Shown one piece after another: positions 35,743 through 48,179 of a DNA stretch of 64,000 nucleotides (within the stretch, counting starts at the first letter, position 1; the number at the start of each line of letters is the position of its first letter). The notes below the pieces were generated by a model, which made no database searches, had not been told where the DNA came from, and saw only the letters and a list, made by a program, of their open reading frames with translations. Where the stretch lies: positions 397,514 to 461,513 of the forward strand of contig NW_022985067.1 of assembly GCF_010015585.1 (NCBI RefSeq). Direction: 5' to 3'. The DNA comes from Eremomyces bilateralis CBS 781.70. Taxonomy: Eukaryota; Ascomycota; Dothideomycetes; Eremomycetales; Eremomycetaceae. Both the position numbers and the translations under genes were made by a program.

Positions 35743-35919
35743 TTGGCTGGAAACCAGCAGCGCATGTCCTTTCAGTAAGGTCATGACATATGTAACATAT
35801 GTAACAGTAGTGTACAATCGCATCGATCGTATCCGTGATGTCCTGACCGGCCATCCACCATCCGAATCCGCGACCTCGCTCGCCAACGCCTGAACTCCGA
35901 GCTAAGGGGGTATGCCGTC

Positions 35920-36699
35920 TCAGTGAAAATACAACAGCAACAAGAAACAGAACGCGAGAAATACCCCCAATATGATGCCATCCCTTCTCCGCTTCGCACC
36001 TATCCGCCCGATTAAGGTGTTGATCCCGGGGACCTGGCTCGCGGCCCCCACGATCCGGCGGTTCACGTTCGCGAGCGTCTCTCGCTGCAGCCCGAAATTC
36101 TCGTTGATGGCATACGCCTGCGCCAGCACGCCGTCGGTCAGGTTGTGGCTGTTATCAATTCGCCCCCGCTCGTCCAGCATGTAGTCCGCCTCCGCCTGGC
36201 TGGGGTTTGCAGAGCGGTAGGCGTCGATGTCCGAGCGGACGTTGGAGAGGAGGTTGGCTTTGTTGCGCAGCTCGGTGATGGTGGATTTTATGCGAGAGAG
36301 CTCGCGCTTGTGCTCGGATAATATCTCGCGGTGGCGGGCAAGGTTGTTCTGCTTGAGGGCGGAGGAGGTGAGGGCGGATTCGGAGTCGAGGAGGCGGGAG
36401 AGTTGGCCGATGACGGTTTCTCGCTACGTGGCAGAGTTAGCATGAGGAGAGGCACTGGTGGGATGAGGAATACCTTTGATAGGATCTCATTCAATTGGGT
36501 TTCTGCCCTGGATTCTTCTTCGGTTGGTCTCGAGGGTATGTTGGTCATGGAAGCGAACTGAGAGTACGTATGAAACAGCGTCTCCGTCTACCATGTGTTA
36601 GTGCTAGCAATGCAGTCGGCGTATATATCGTAATACCTGAGTCTCCAGGCTTCTTGCCTGTTGACGCAGCTGTGCCCAGCCACCTCCAGTGGACGTCAT
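35920..36699 (-). CDS. gos1: Golgi v-SNARE Gos1 (GS28)
   Basis: Qb-type SNARE for ER-Golgi and intra-Golgi transport. Three exons: 36699-36637, 36587-36474, 36423-35920; 226 residues, like yeast Gos1 (223). The start [19 protein letters not shown] and the [10 protein letters not shown] segment are typical. The SNARE motif runs through [18 protein letters not shown] with its central glutamine, followed by [18 protein letters not shown] and a single C-terminal membrane anchor ([18 protein letters not shown]). It is divergent from the L35 gene. Confidence 0.94.
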
Positions 36700-37052
36700 T
36701 TTCAAAAACAGCCCTTATTTTAAGGACAAGTGGAGGAAGCCGGGCTGTTGTTCATCGAATATGGTTTCAATGATGATGCTGATGGTGATGGGTTCATCGT
36801 GTTCGATGGCGGAGGTCAAGTGGATGAGCGAGATAAGGCATCGAGGCTCTAAGGCTGCTACTAGCCTACTACATATTTGTTTTCAAAATTCAACATGCCA
36901 TCCCTGTCCACACATCACGTGCTGCATTCCCACTAAGCGACTTCACCACACCTCGAATTTCCTCATCTCACGATCAAGTTTCACGACGACCACGATCTCA
37001 CCGCCCGATTCCCGACTTTTGACGAGCACGATACTCGCGCATCCTATTCAAA
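36700..37052. other. Divergent promoter region (Gos1 / L35)
   Basis: About 350 bp between divergent starts. The L35 side is pyrimidine-rich near 36930-37020. No gene seen. Confidence 0.55.
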
Positions 37053-37668
37053 ATGGTACGCTGGATTCCTCAGTCCAACTAGAAGAAACCAACGCTCACG
37101 AAATGCAGTCGTCCGGAAAGGTCAAGGCTGCCCAGCTCTGGGGGAAGAGCAAAGATGATCTCAAGAAGCAACTCGATGACCTGAAGCAAGAGCTGGTCCA
37201 GCTGCGCACACAGAAGATTGCCGGAGGCGCTTCATCGAAACTCACCAAAATGTAATGCTCCCTATACCGCGTGAAATCCGCTGGTTCCTGTGTCATTCGG
37301 GTGGCGCATTGGACAGTCCTCATGGATATCTATGCATGTTGATATGAACCTTCACTAACGCTCCAATCTTCAGCCACGATGTCCGGAAATCCATTGCTCG
37401 AGTCCTCACCATCATCAACGCCAACCAACGCGCCCAACTCCGTCTCTTCTACAAGAACAAGAAGTACCTCCCGCTCGACCTCCGCCCCAAGACCACCCGC
37501 GCCATGCGACGAAGGTTATCGCCGGCGGATGCCGCCAAGGTGACGGAGAAGCAGAAGAAGAAGCAGACCCATTTCCCGCAGAGAGTCTATGCCATCAAGG
37601 TATACTTTTACGAACCCCTGTGCTGGGTGTGAATGATCGGAATCAAGGCTAATGTGACGCAGGCATGA
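37053..37668 (+). CDS. rpl35: 60S ribosomal protein L35 (uL29)
   Basis: Large-subunit ribosomal protein near the polypeptide exit tunnel. Four exons: 37053-37055, 37109-37251, 37374-37599, 37663-37668; 125 residues. The first exon is only the ATG and the last only an Ala codon plus stop; both joins are in frame. Conserved segments are [61 protein letters not shown] and RAMRRRL. Introns directly after the start codon are common in fungal ribosomal protein genes. Confidence 0.95.
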
Positions 37669-40172
37669 AAGCATAATGGGCACATGGTGTTTCTGGGTTT
37701 GATAGCATTGCACTTGCAGCGGTCTGCATCGTTCACTTCCATCCAGGTAGACGGATCGGTCATGTATCCCTGACGGCGGTTTCGATAAAAAGCAAGAATG
37801 GAACTTCTACAGCGTCAAAAAAGTTATCCCACTCAAATCATCAAAGTGCACGGCCATTTCAATATCAATCCGGATCTTTGCGACTCGAGTCCAACCCCTC
37901 CAGAACAAGAGCATCCGTCCATGAGGGGTTATGATCGTACCTGTGTGCAGAGACCGATGCCAAGGCCATTTCCACCATTTTCCTAGACCAATTACCAATG
38001 TCCACCAGTAATCCAGCTTGCCCAGAGTCTCCGTATATGCAGTTCGGGGCCACTTCCTACAGTAGCGCTGCATAGAACCCAGTAGGGAAGCGGCGTAGGA
38101 TCAACGTGACAGGGAGCGTAATATGAGTATCTCAACATTATTGCTAACGTAATCCACAAGTGAGTTAGCGATACAAGCGAGTTAGCCAGGCCAAATCTCA
38201 CCAAAATCGGGATATTTCATAACCCTCTATCACAAAAACAACATTATAATAAAGTATAAAAGTTGATGGATAGACTTTACCAGTCATTTTAAGCCTTTCC
38301 TTAAATTTATAGAGCTCTAGCTATTGTGGTTGTGGATATACCTAGGTCAGAGTAGATTCTAGCACCTTTTAGCACCTAGGATCTAGATATATCTATCTAC
38401 CACTACAATAGCTAGGGCTGTAAAAATTCAAGGAAAGGCTTAAAATGACTAGTGAAGTCTATCCATCAACTTTTAGATTTTATTATAATGTTGTTGTTGA
38501 GATAGAGGGTTATGAAATATCCCGATTTTGGTGAGATTTGGCCTGGCTAACTCGCTTGTAACCATGGCTAGTTAGTTAAAGGTACTTCTACAAACCTAAT
38601 ATACTTTACAACCCAAATTCTTATGGCATTGTCGTATATCGATCTCCAAAACGTGGCTCTATTCTCTCAAATCTGAAGTCGACCCAATCGCTCAGTATGA
38701 ATCCCGATTTTCCACCCGATCTAGTCGTCCGCAGGGTCGGAACTTGGATCAGACACGTTGGTCATCCAACCAAGCTTTCGGTTGGCTACTTCGCCAGGGC
38801 CGCCCGCCCTTGGGAGTTCACTCTCCTCTCACTCCAATCCCGTTCAGCGTTGGAATTTCGATCTTGGCCTTCTTGGGTCACATCCAGGAAGCGGGAATCG
38901 TTCCCTAGGAAAGCAGGAATCTAGCCCGTTCACAGATTTCCCAAGTCCCAACTCATCGGAGGCTAAACGAAGATCTTTCCTACTTAGCCTCTAGCGACCA
39001 GCGTATGCCGCCTCAAAGCACAACAAAGTCGAGAATGCCTTATCCACCGGCCGATAGTCACGGAACTCGTAGTTGAGGTTTTCTGCCGAGTGCCTAGCAC
39101 TTAGCAGCGGGCCAAGAATAGAGTATTGCCAACAAGGAAAAAAGCAAAAACGCTCGGCTCGCACCACAGCTTTCAACGTCCATTATGCATCATTCATCAC
39201 CTCATGACGCCGCATATCCTTCCAAATTTCGTAGTCCTCCCCGCTCGCTTTCGCAGCTCGCTTGCGGCGTCGGTCTGCAATCTGACCGTGTCCATCGGCC
39301 TGCCCGATGCCAGGATATTCAGCGATACGGTGCTCGCCGCCGCCAATAAGGCTTGCATGGATAATCAGGCTACTTTCCCATGATGCGGCGGTGCATGCTT
39401 TCCTCGATGTGGGTGACGAATTGGGACCCGGGGATTTGTGTTTGTACGCACTACTGCAGGACGCTAAGTGCTACCCTAAATTAATAGACGGCTAAGGTTT
39501 TTTAAGGTCGACACACAGTCCGCCAGTGCTGAGACTGCTGACTGCTGAGCCCTCTGTGACCGTTAGCCCTTCGCGTTTTTCCATTTTACGCCGTTGGTTT
39601 AGATTTGCTCCCGCCACTAACAGCAACTTCTACCAAGGTAAAGTTACAGTAGAACGGGTGGAGCAACGAGGCGAGGAACATGTCTGAACTCTGAAGAATC
39701 ATGATTTACGGACGTAATACAGTCCATCCGTACAGAATAGCTTTCGAGTTTCGACCATCCGATACAATGATTGGCACCCCCATCCTATTCCGGATGGTGG
39801 AATATGTCGCCTTCAAGGATACGATAGCGTCCCGCGTGGGAGCACAACTGTCCGCCATGAATCAATCCTTGCGAATTGCAAACCTTCGGTCAGATCCTAC
39901 CTCTCTTTGGTAATCGCGTGGAGAACTAGCCAACTGGGTCTAGATCCTTGAACGGATCGAAATCTTGGGGGGTTCCTAGTTCTCTTAAAAGTCTGGGATG
40001 TCCCATCGCGTCTCCTCATCACATGGTATCGATACATTGTTATTGAACGTCCTGCGAAACCGAATCCAAGAAGGCCCATGCAGTTCCGACCCGAATTTTT
40101 CTGTCTTCTCCTCAAAGCGATCTGGTAAAGGATCGTGCATAACGCGGGCCGCTATCGGCCGAATTGACCGTG
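37669..40172. other. 2.5-kb gene-free stretch with foldback element
   Basis: No gene recognised on either strand. Contains the 389-bp foldback element at 38172-38560 and the upstream region of the amino-acid permease. A minus-strand fragment at 38991-39176 (with NLNYEFRDYRPVDKAFSTL) looks protein-like but is isolated and unidentified. Confidence 0.55.
38172..38560. mobile_element. Foldback MITE with about 170-bp terminal inverted repeats
   Basis: The element begins TACAAGCGAGTTAGCCAGG and ends with its exact reverse complement. The arms (about 38172-38345 and 38390-38560) pair over about 165 bases with roughly 10-15 mismatches by eye. The loop is only about 45 bp. A TA pair sits at each end, fitting a Tc1/mariner-like target site. 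No coding capacity. An imperfect 16-bp copy of the end lies just outside the left edge (38157-38172). The close match of the arms suggests a fairly recent insertion. Confidence 0.85.
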
Positions 40173-42250
40173 ATGGCATCGACCGGGATCGATTACGGAC
40201 AGCCACAAACGGGGGTGGGACAACCCGTTTACGGCGACGAGAAACAACAAGCATATAGCAGCGAGAAAGTCGCAGCGGGAGCTGGACAACCGGTTTACAC
40301 CGAGAAAACCCCAGCAGGATATGATGACGGGGAAGACGAAGTCAATATTTCTGTTCGAAGGGGTAGCAAAATCGCTGGCGACAATACGCATCGAAAGTTA
40401 AAACCCCGTCATATCCAGCTTATTGGTATCGGAGGAACAATTGGGACGGCTCTGTAGGTTTTGAAATTCCTCCCTCAATAGCAGAAGCTAATCTCATTCA
40501 GCTATGTCCAGATTGGCCAGGGACTTCTCAATGGCGGTCCGGCTAGTCTATTCATCGCATTCACCGTCTGGTTCGTCCAAGCCCAGATCCCTTGTCGATT
40601 CGAATGTTTAACTGACCCATGAATAGGTGTACGTTCATCCTCGCCGTGACCCTGTGCATGGCGGAAATGGTCACCTATCTGCCAATCTCGTCTCCGTTCA
40701 TCCGATTCGCGGGTCGCTATGTCGACGAAGCGTTCGGGTTCGCGGCCGGCTGGAACTTCTTCGTCTTTGAAGCGGCCCTCGTGCCGTTCGAAATCGTGGC
40801 ATGTAACGTCATCATCAAGTTCTGGGACGTCGACGATGTCGTTCCCGCGGGAGCCATCATTGCGGCTGTCCTCGTGCTTTACGGGTAAGTCAAACCCGGA
40901 GACGCACGGAGCAAACAGACACTTACAATACCAGGCTAATCAACGTCCTCGCGGTGAAGTGGTACGGTGAGACCGAGTTCTGGGCTGCTATCGGTAAGGT
41001 CCTATTGATCATCGGCTTGATCATCTTCACCTTCATCGTCATGCTCGGAGGGAACCCCAAGCGCGACCGATTCGGCTTCCGTTACTGGCGCGATCCTGGC
41101 CCCTTTGCCGAACTTTACAAGGAGGGTAACCTAGGCCGCTGGCTTGGCCTCCTCCAATGTGTCATCCAAGCTTCCTTCACGATCGCCGGCCCGGATTACG
41201 TGTCCATGGCAGCAGGCGAAACGGAGAACCCCCGAGTCGTCATGCCGAAAGCGTACAACGCCGTCTTCTACCGTTTGACTGCATTCTTCGTTCTCGGTTC
41301 GCTTTGCGTCGGCATCAACGTGCCGTACAATGACCCGGAATTGACCGCGGCGTTCAAGAATAGCGAACCCGGTGCCGCCGCGTCGCCGTACGTTGTGTCC
41401 ATGAATCGGTTGGGGATTCCCTTCCTGCCGCATATCGTCAACGCAATGGTCTTGGGTGCGGCCTTCTCCGCTGGAAACAGTTACGTCTACTGCGCCTCGA
41501 GATCGCTTTATGGCTTGGCGCTGGAAGGGAAAGCACCGAGGTTTCTGACGAAATGCACCAGGGCCGGTGTGCCCATCTATACGGTCATTGTGGTCCTTAT
41601 TATTTCTCTGCTGTCATTCCTGCAACTATCAAAGAACTCGGCCGTCGTGCTCAGCTGGTATGGTCAATTTCGCTCAATATTCAGAAATGCTCTGCTAATT
41701 CCATTGGGTCTAGGTTCGTCAGCCTGGTGACGGCCAGTCAGCTACTTAACTTCGCGGCCTGCTGTTGGACCTTTCTCGCCTTCTATAGAGCCTGCAAGGC
41801 ACAGGGTTTGGACAGAAATAGCCTGCCGTACAAGGGCTTCTTGCAGCCATATGCGGCCTATTATGGGTTGACAGGCACATTAGTAATGGCCTTTGTCGGT
41901 GGCTACACTGTCTTCCTCCCTGGAAAATGGGACATCCCTACTTTCTTATTCTCGTAAGTGACCCCATTTTGCGATAACACATAGTCGTCAGTGCTAAACA
42001 TGGTGCAGCTATACCATGATCGGAGTTTTCCCTGTCCTATTTATCGGCTGGAAGTTGATAAAAAAGACAAAATGGAGGAAACCAGACGAGGTTGACCTTT
42101 ATGAGGATTTGGACGAGATCGAGGAATACCATCGGAATTTCGTTCCGATTCCTCCGAAGTGAGTTCCGCGCCTCGAAATCATCGGGGATATGTGCTAATG
42201 ACGCCTCCAGGAACGCACTCCAAAAATATGCGAACAAGATCTTCGAGTAA
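40173..42250 (+). CDS. Amino-acid permease, Dip5/AgtA-like
   Basis: Plasma-membrane permease of the fungal AAT family, in the group that takes up acidic amino acids. Seven exons: 40173-40453, 40502-40570, 40627-40884, 40935-41657, 41714-41953, 42009-42158, 42211-42250; 586 residues. A hydrophilic N-terminus precedes RKLKPRHIQLIGIGGTIGTA in helix 1. YLPISSPFIRFAGRYVDEA and FEAALVPFEIVACNVII are characteristic of the Dip5 branch, and SFTIAGPDYVSMAAGETENP is a family core motif. Twelve helices are expected, and the tail is short and charged. Substrate assignment rests on subgroup resemblance only. Confidence 0.92.
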
Positions 42251-42400
42251 GAGGGCTGGCCAAATCTAGGAAGGATAAGTGTTTCGGTTTGGACTAGTAG
42301 CGATGCGATACCATATTCTTGAAATGAGACCTAAGTTTGATATTCATCAAAAAGTCATGAAGTGACTGTGATACTCAAATTACACCCATCCCATATGACT

Positions 42401-43303
42401 TCATCCCTTCCATACATCTGGGCCCGGAATCTTGTATGTCGTCTCCTTGCTGGTCCAGAAATCTTGGATATTGATACTTGGATCTGCTCGTATGGTCAGT
42501 CAAGTTATCTGTCCCTCTATATTTCAAGCCACCTTACCACTCATCGAATACACCCCCGGGATGCTCGCCCGATATTGTGCCCCCGGCGACACCGTCCCCG
42601 ACCCCGTGACCTTCAACTGCGCGCAGTTCGGATACCACTGCGGCGGATTGCTATGCAGCGCGATCGTCTCCGTCCGCAACAGATAGTTTCCCGGCTTCAA
42701 GCTCCGTGGGATCGTCGAGGTCCAGCTATAGTTCTGGGCGATCATGTCCGCGGACCCCCATTTGCCGTTCGCCAGTACCCCGCTGGACAACCCAGCCTCG
42801 TCGATCTTGAACCATTTGCCGCCTTGACCGTTCCAGGAGGAGCACTCGCTGGGGCACTCAGTCATCCAGGTGACCATTGGACCAAGGTTGTGCGCCCTGT
42901 TGGGTGTCAGTCGTGTCAGTTCATACTCCAAGGCAAAGCGTCGATGCGGGAGCATATGCCGTACCAACCACTGTTCCAGTACTCCACAACCTCTGAACCG
43001 GCGGGCACTTCGGCAGATAGAGGCGCTACCGTTCCAGGGTTGTTGCAGATGATATTGACTGAGGTTGGATCTTGGATGGGGTCAAAACTCTGCCAGTAAC
43101 GTTGGATGCTTGGCTGTTGATTCGTAGGGGAGTTGTAGGGCTTCATTCTACATGATTATCAACATCAACAGTGCATTGATAGGGTGGTTGAGTATATACC
43201 CAGTGTACCACTCTCCGTTGATCTGATACTCCGTGACTCCTCCATGGCCGAGGACGAAAGAAGCCTGCAACAGTGCCGCAGAGATAGCTTGAGTGGCTTT
43301 CAT
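42401..43303 (-). CDS. AA9 lytic polysaccharide monooxygenase (former GH61)
   Basis: Secreted copper enzyme that oxidatively cleaves cellulose or related polysaccharides. Four exons: 43303-43200, 43147-42965, 42896-42538, 42483-42401; 242 residues. A signal peptide of 19 residues ends just before His20, the N-terminal copper-brace histidine (HGGVTEYQING). The second copper ligand is His98 in WAHNLGPMVTW. The axial region is IALHSNPPQWYPNCAQL with Gln182 and Tyr184. The short last exon gives DPSINIQDFW and ends KIPGPDVWKG, as in the family. There is no cellulose-binding module. The pectin methylesterase lies immediately upstream in the same direction. Confidence 0.95.
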
Positions 43304-43984
43304 GATTCGTTTGAACGACCAGATATCTTCTATACGGCCTTATTGTATTTCCGTATGGTGAAGGAGGTATCTATCAATCAGGAGGAGCGTGCTGCTGACC
43401 ATTCTACCAACTTATACGTCGCTCAATACCTACCGGACATCACGAACCCCTCCGGACCAACTCCAACCTGTCCTGCTCTCTACCTGATCCCATGGTCCCT
43501 GGCAATATCATCGACCCTGTGCTCCGTGCCTGAAATGTTTGCTTCGCAGTAAGTCCGGATGAATTTACCTGCGAATATTAAGTTTGCTCGTGGCTGAACC
43601 ATGGATCTATCGAATCAGAGAGATCAGTCAATCGTTCGAGGCTCGCTAGAATAGGAAACAGTCCGTGTCTCTTTGGGATGGCAATGGCTTATTGGACATT
43701 TAATCTAGACGGTACGCTGGTGGAGATTCTTGGGGACCAACAAAAAGGTCATGAGAGTCCTGCTATTTTCCTGTTAATATATTTGTGACTGTGGTGGCGG
43801 ACGACATGTTCTGTCTAGAGAACGCGTGGTTGACCGTGTTAGCGCATGGAATCCATCACCTGCCAGGCTGTCACGCTCTGAAGTATCCCAATAAACATTT
43901 TGATCTTGGTATTGAATTGCACAGGTACATAGCTCCTAGCCAGCTGGACCAACTGTCCATATTCCCCAAAATCTGCCTCTATTC
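43304..43984. other. Upstream region of AA9 gene
   Basis: About 680 bp between the AA9 start and the stop of the pectin methylesterase, both on the minus strand. No gene seen; presumed AA9 promoter. Confidence 0.55.
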
Positions 43985-45005
43985 TCATAGGTACGCAGCA
44001 TCCACCCAGGTCTTATAAGTGCCTCCTAGAATCTGCGTGATCGGCACCGCACTGCTCAACTTCTTCGAGAACGAAGCCCGTCGGCCTTCCGCGCCCGGTC
44101 CAGTGTTCTTGTATTCGCCGTAGTACACATTTTTAGTATTCGGCTCACTGGACTGCCAAACCGACCAGCCCGCCCCGTTTATGACGTTAGACAGCTCGGT
44201 GTTTTGGAAGACTACGCGCGAATACGATCGCCAGGGACGGCCGAGGAAGTAGGATCCGGCGGGGACGCTCTCGCCTTTCGCAGCGGTGACCTTGCTGTTG
44301 TTGATGACGTAAAAGGATGGGTTGCTATTGCTGTCGCGGCCGTTGGCTAGAAGTGCATCAGTTCCCAGGTTCCAACGCCCAATTCGTAGAATCCAACTTA
44401 CCAGTAATGTACTTCCCCCCATTGCGGACGCCAATGTCGCACTTCTCAAACCACGCCAGGGATTTTTGTCCGAAGATGAAGTCCGTAGCCCCGGTGATGA
44501 GACACTTAGAGAAGTACTGGCTCCCGTCATTCGGCATGACGGTATCCTGGAATCCAAAGAATCCACAGCCGTAGAATCCCTGACTCTTCCCATATGCGCT
44601 CAATGCCAACGCCTGCGACCCTTTCCCCCAGGTATTCTCCACGTTGATGTTGTACAACTTGAACCCATCGTTCTTCACCCGCAGCGTCCCCGTCTCGTCA
44701 TTATTGGGCTTGTTCGCCTGGCTGTTCCGTGCCGAGATTGTCACTTGGTTCTTCTCATACGACGAGGCATCGGGCGTGGATCCCATGATGGTGAGGGCAC
44801 CCTTATTGGCAGGCACATAGACCTGCTCGTTGTATTTCCCCGGCAATACGAAGATCACGCTCCCTGCCTTCGCGGCGTTGACGGCGCTGGAAATAGTTTT
44901 ATATTTGCCGCCATTGCCGACGACGAGGGCGCCCGAAGGTGCAGTCGTCCGGCTCTGAGCGATGGCCGCTCCAATGAGCGGGATAACGGAGAGAAACAGA
45001 CGCAT
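43985..45005 (-). CDS. Pectin methylesterase (CE8)
   Basis: Secreted enzyme removing methyl esters from pectin. Two exons, 45005-44402 and 44346-43985; 321 residues, typical for fungal family members. Signal peptide MRLFLSVIPLIGAAIA. Catalytic residues are Asp154 in GFQDTV, Asp175 in ATDFIFG and Arg238 in LGRPWRSYSRVVF. The exon join restores YITANGRDS. An open frame extends upstream to 45077, but the signal peptide fixes the start at 45005. Confidence 0.95.
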
Positions 45006-45688
45006 CTTGACCGCAGAGAAACAAAAGAGAGTGTAGGCGGGACCGGAAAAGAGGGACGCGACCCCATCTTGAGCCAAGATCCGGAAAGACTGTTCTTATA
45101 AGAAATATAGACTGAGCGACTAAGAGCGGATTAAACAAATACAAGCCAGATACGATCGATCCGGAAAACCTGAAGATCCACCAGTCGTAAAGCTGCGGGT
45201 CCATTACCTTCAATTACTTGCCATATCGCTAAAGGACCAGCGTGCGGCGATATTGCATGCCAAGGGCCCTAGACAATGAATGACCACATATGCTGACGGT
45301 TGCATGGCCTTGACGGGTTTATGCAAATCAATGGTTTGATTGGGTCCATATTCCTCGAATAAAGAGTAATAAAGGTAAATTTAGAGCACAGAGGGAAGTG
45401 GGAGCTCCCAAAGAGACAATATGTTCGCTGGGTGTGGAGATGGGTTGTTTCATATATAAACGTTCACATCCCGGATCTTCCGCTTCATCTTCGGCACCCC
45501 AATAATGAAACCAGCACCAGTGCGTTCAAATAAGGTGCCGCAAATTGGGCGGAGAAGCTATTATATGCTGGTCACTTGATAATTCAATCGCAGACGACCT
45601 TCACTGAGACACCAATCAGATGACTTGGAGAACAACGGAAAAAGTTATATTCAGCATAGTGGATATCGACGTGCCAACAGAAAATATA
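45006..45688. other. Upstream region of pectin methylesterase
   Basis: About 680 bp between the pectin methylesterase start and the Erb1 stop. A TATA-like TTATAAGA lies at about 45092-45099, some 90 bases before the start codon. No gene recognised. Confidence 0.5.
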
Positions 45689-48070
45689 TCAAGTCCAAAG
45701 CCTGCAAGTACCATCCGCGCCAGCAGTAACACACCAAGGATTCCGCGGATGCCAATCTACATCCAGTACGCCGAGCTGGCTCGTCACCTTGTGACCACGC
45801 AACGTCTTCAACGGCACGATTGTCGCGTTCTCCATTAGGTCATCCACCACCCTGCCGTGGTACACCTGACACGTGCCATCATCGCTCGCGTCGACAAACA
45901 ATGGCAATCCACCCGGGTGAACCTTCACGGCACGCACAGCCTTGGTATGGAATCGTAACGTGCGGTACGGGTGGATGGACAGCTCCAGATCATGCCACAT
46001 CATCCGCTTGTCATAGGCGCCGACGATGAGGTTGTCGCCTCCGGGATGTAGGTCGATGGACGAGATCCATTTCGCGCCGGGTTGGAGAGATTTGACGAGC
46101 TGCTGTCGGCTGAGGTCGTAGATCCGGACGGAACGTTGGGTGGCGACGAAGAAGAGCGGTTTGCTGGGATGGAATGTCGCGGTCTGAGGAAGGCCCTTCA
46201 GTTTTCGGAACGGCAGCTGGGTGCGGTGCTGAGATAGGGTGTGGATAGCAACCGCGTGAGATTGACCGGATGGCGCGACGGTAGCGAAGTATTCGCCGCG
46301 TCGGTGGAAGCAGATGACCTTGACGGTGGCTCGAACCACGATTTTCAGGAGGACGCCTTGCTCTTCTAACTTCGACCCCGGACGACTCCACGTAGATCCT
46401 GGGATTTTCTGCGAGGCGGAATTGGTGTCGCCCTTGCCGGTAGCATGACCGAAGCCCATGTCCAACACGGTCCGACTGGCAGACTCCACCGCTGGAGTCA
46501 TGTTGGGAATCGTCAGTGGGATAACGAAGTAGACCTCGTTGCCCGAAGCGGCAGCCAAAATCAAGGCATCTCGTCCAGGCCGCCATCGCACAGCGTTGAT
46601 TGGTTCGTCCCCAATCCTGATTCTCTGGAGCTGACGCCCAGTGAGAAGTTCCCACAATCGTACGGTGCCGTCGTCCGCTCCGCTGGCCAGGATCGTGCCG
46701 GTGGGATCAACTGCAATACTGCGGACTCGTCCCTCATGCCCAGAAAAGACTGCGGCACACGTGGTAGGGTAAGGCCTTAGCTCTTCGGGATTTGGAAGCT
46801 TGGGTAGGAGTGATTCGGGATCGATGTCCAGCTTGCTTCTCCTCACGCGAGGTGCCAAATAGAGGTCCAACGACCGCTCAAAGCGTTCTTTAACGAACCG
46901 ATCGTACCCAGGAACCTTGTGCAATGCATCATAGTCGCTAGGAAGGAATTCCTTCTCTCTCTCCTCAGGATCCTGGGCCAGCCACGTGTCTTTCTCTTCT
47001 TGGTCGGGCAGGTACTCGGGAGGTGGGTGAACGCTCTCTTCGTAGCCCGGAGGAGGGAGCTTCGGTGCAGGGACGTTCATTGGGTGATCAGGCCTGGGCT
47101 TCTCGTCTGCCCAAACATCGAATGTCCAAGGATCGGTCTCCTCTTCTTCCGTTTCCTCCGGGGGACGATACGGCTGGATCCTTCCCTCCCTAATAGCCTT
47201 CACGATCTTCATGACCTTCTTCGCCTCATGCTTGGATGGGACGAATCGTCGTTTTGGTTCAGGCGCAGCGCTGAGAGGCATGATCTCCGTCTGCCGCGAG
47301 AAGTAATCAAACATCTCTGGGTAAGGATCATACCCTTCCTCGGGTATTTCATTCCTCGTGATCTTCTTCAGCATTTCCAGCTCCTCTTGGGTGAGCTCGA
47401 GAGGTTTGCCAGTCGCTGGGTCGGTCAACCCGGTCCAGCCTTCTGGCAGCTCAATACTGTTGAGCAAGGTATCCAGCGCATCGCCCTTGGCGGGCCGCAT
47501 GATTTTCTTGCCGTTGATATCATAGCCGATATGGGGGTATGCGTCGTAGAATGTGAGAGGGATGTCCCCGATCGTGTTCTCGTTGTCCGGGGCGTCGGAA
47601 TCATCCGTTTCGTAGCCAGGTTCGATTTCTTTGTAGATGTACCGCGGGTTGCCATTGGCGTCGGTCGACACGGTATAGTTGAGCTCAAGATCATTCTCGT
47701 CGACTTGTTCAAACCCTGCTTCATCGGAATCCTCAGCGTCGTCGTCGCTCGCTTCCTCGTCCTCGCCGTTGGCACCTGCAGCATTTCGGCGGCTCCGTGA
47801 GGCTCTCGTGGGCTTGAGAGCCCGCAATTCTTCCTCAATGAGTCCAGTTACTTTGCCGTTTGACTCTCCTTCATTATCGGAATCTTCCTCGTCCTCTCCC
47901 TCTATTTCAACCTCGGAAGCGCTCCCGCTTGCAACAGAAGGGGCTTCACTTCCAGAGTCGTCCAGTTCAAGAGAAGCAAATCGCTCCGTCTCATCGACAA
48001 CATTAGCAACAGTCTCTTCTGGCTGACGAGTCAGCAGCTTCCTCTTTCTGCCTCGACCTGGTGCTGACAT
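45689..48070 (-). CDS. erb1: Ribosome biogenesis protein Erb1 (BOP1)
   Basis: Nucleolar factor of the PeBoW complex (Nop7-Erb1-Ytm1), needed for 60S subunit maturation and 27S pre-rRNA processing. Single exon, 793 residues. A Lys/Arg start ([11 protein letters not shown]) is followed by a long acidic stretch. The BOP1 N-terminal domain begins about [19 protein letters not shown] and includes [20 protein letters not shown] and [20 protein letters not shown]. Seven WD repeats run from [17 protein letters not shown] to [12 protein letters not shown]. In-frame codons upstream to 48187 exist, but the family start is at 48070. Confidence 0.96.
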   Translation of the reverse strand: MSAPGRGRKRKLLTRQPEETVANVVDETERFASLELDDSGSEAPSVASGSASEVEIEGEDEEDSDNEGESNGKVTGLIEEELRALKPTRASRSRRNAAGANGEDEEASDDDAEDSDEAGFEQVDENDLELNYTVSTDANGNPRYIYKEIEPGYETDDSDAPDNENTIGDIPLTFYDAYPHIGYDINGKKIMRPAKGDALDTLLNSIELPEGWTGLTDPATGKPLELTQEELEMLKKITRNEIPEEGYDPYPEMFDYFSRQTEIMPLSAAPEPKRRFVPSKHEAKKVMKIVKAIREGRIQPYRPPEETEEEETDPWTFDVWADEKPRPDHPMNVPAPKLPPPGYEESVHPPPEYLPDQEEKDTWLAQDPEEREKEFLPSDYDALHKVPGYDRFVKERFERSLDLYLAPRVRRSKLDIDPESLLPKLPNPEELRPYPTTCAAVFSGHEGRVRSIAVDPTGTILASGADDGTVRLWELLTGRQLQRIRIGDEPINAVRWRPGRDALILAAASGNEVYFVIPLTIPNMTPAVESASRTVLDMGFGHATGKGDTNSASQKIPGSTWSRPGSKLEEQGVLLKIVVRATVKVICFHRRGEYFATVAPSGQSHAVAIHTLSQHRTQLPFRKLKGLPQTATFHPSKPLFFVATQRSVRIYDLSRQQLVKSLQPGAKWISSIDLHPGGDNLIVGAYDKRMMWHDLELSIHPYRTLRFHTKAVRAVKVHPGGLPLFVDASDDGTCQVYHGRVVDDLMENATIVPLKTLRGHKVTSQLGVLDVDWHPRNPWCVTAGADGTCRLWT

Positions 48071-48148
48071 TTTGTCTGTGGATGTCAAGTTAGAAGAGTA
48101 TTTTGCGGCTCTGTGGACCAAAGATTCCATTGATGCGGAATAATATCG

Positions 48149-48158
48149 TGAAATTTTA
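48149..48158. promoter_or_regulatory. RRPE-like element upstream of Erb1
   Basis: TGAAATTTTA, close to the ribosomal-RNA-processing element known upstream of yeast ribosome-biogenesis genes. It lies about 80 bases before the Erb1 start. One motif match in A/T-rich DNA is weak evidence. Confidence 0.25.
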
Positions 48159-48179
48159 CGGATGGCGACAGGGATTTGG

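Noticed and set aside
44322-45101. Long plus-strand open frame (259 codons)
   Set aside because: Lies opposite the pectin methylesterase exons and shows no domain.
46919-47800. Long plus-strand open frame (293 codons)
   Set aside because: Lies wholly opposite the Erb1 coding sequence and has no family features; it is a shadow.
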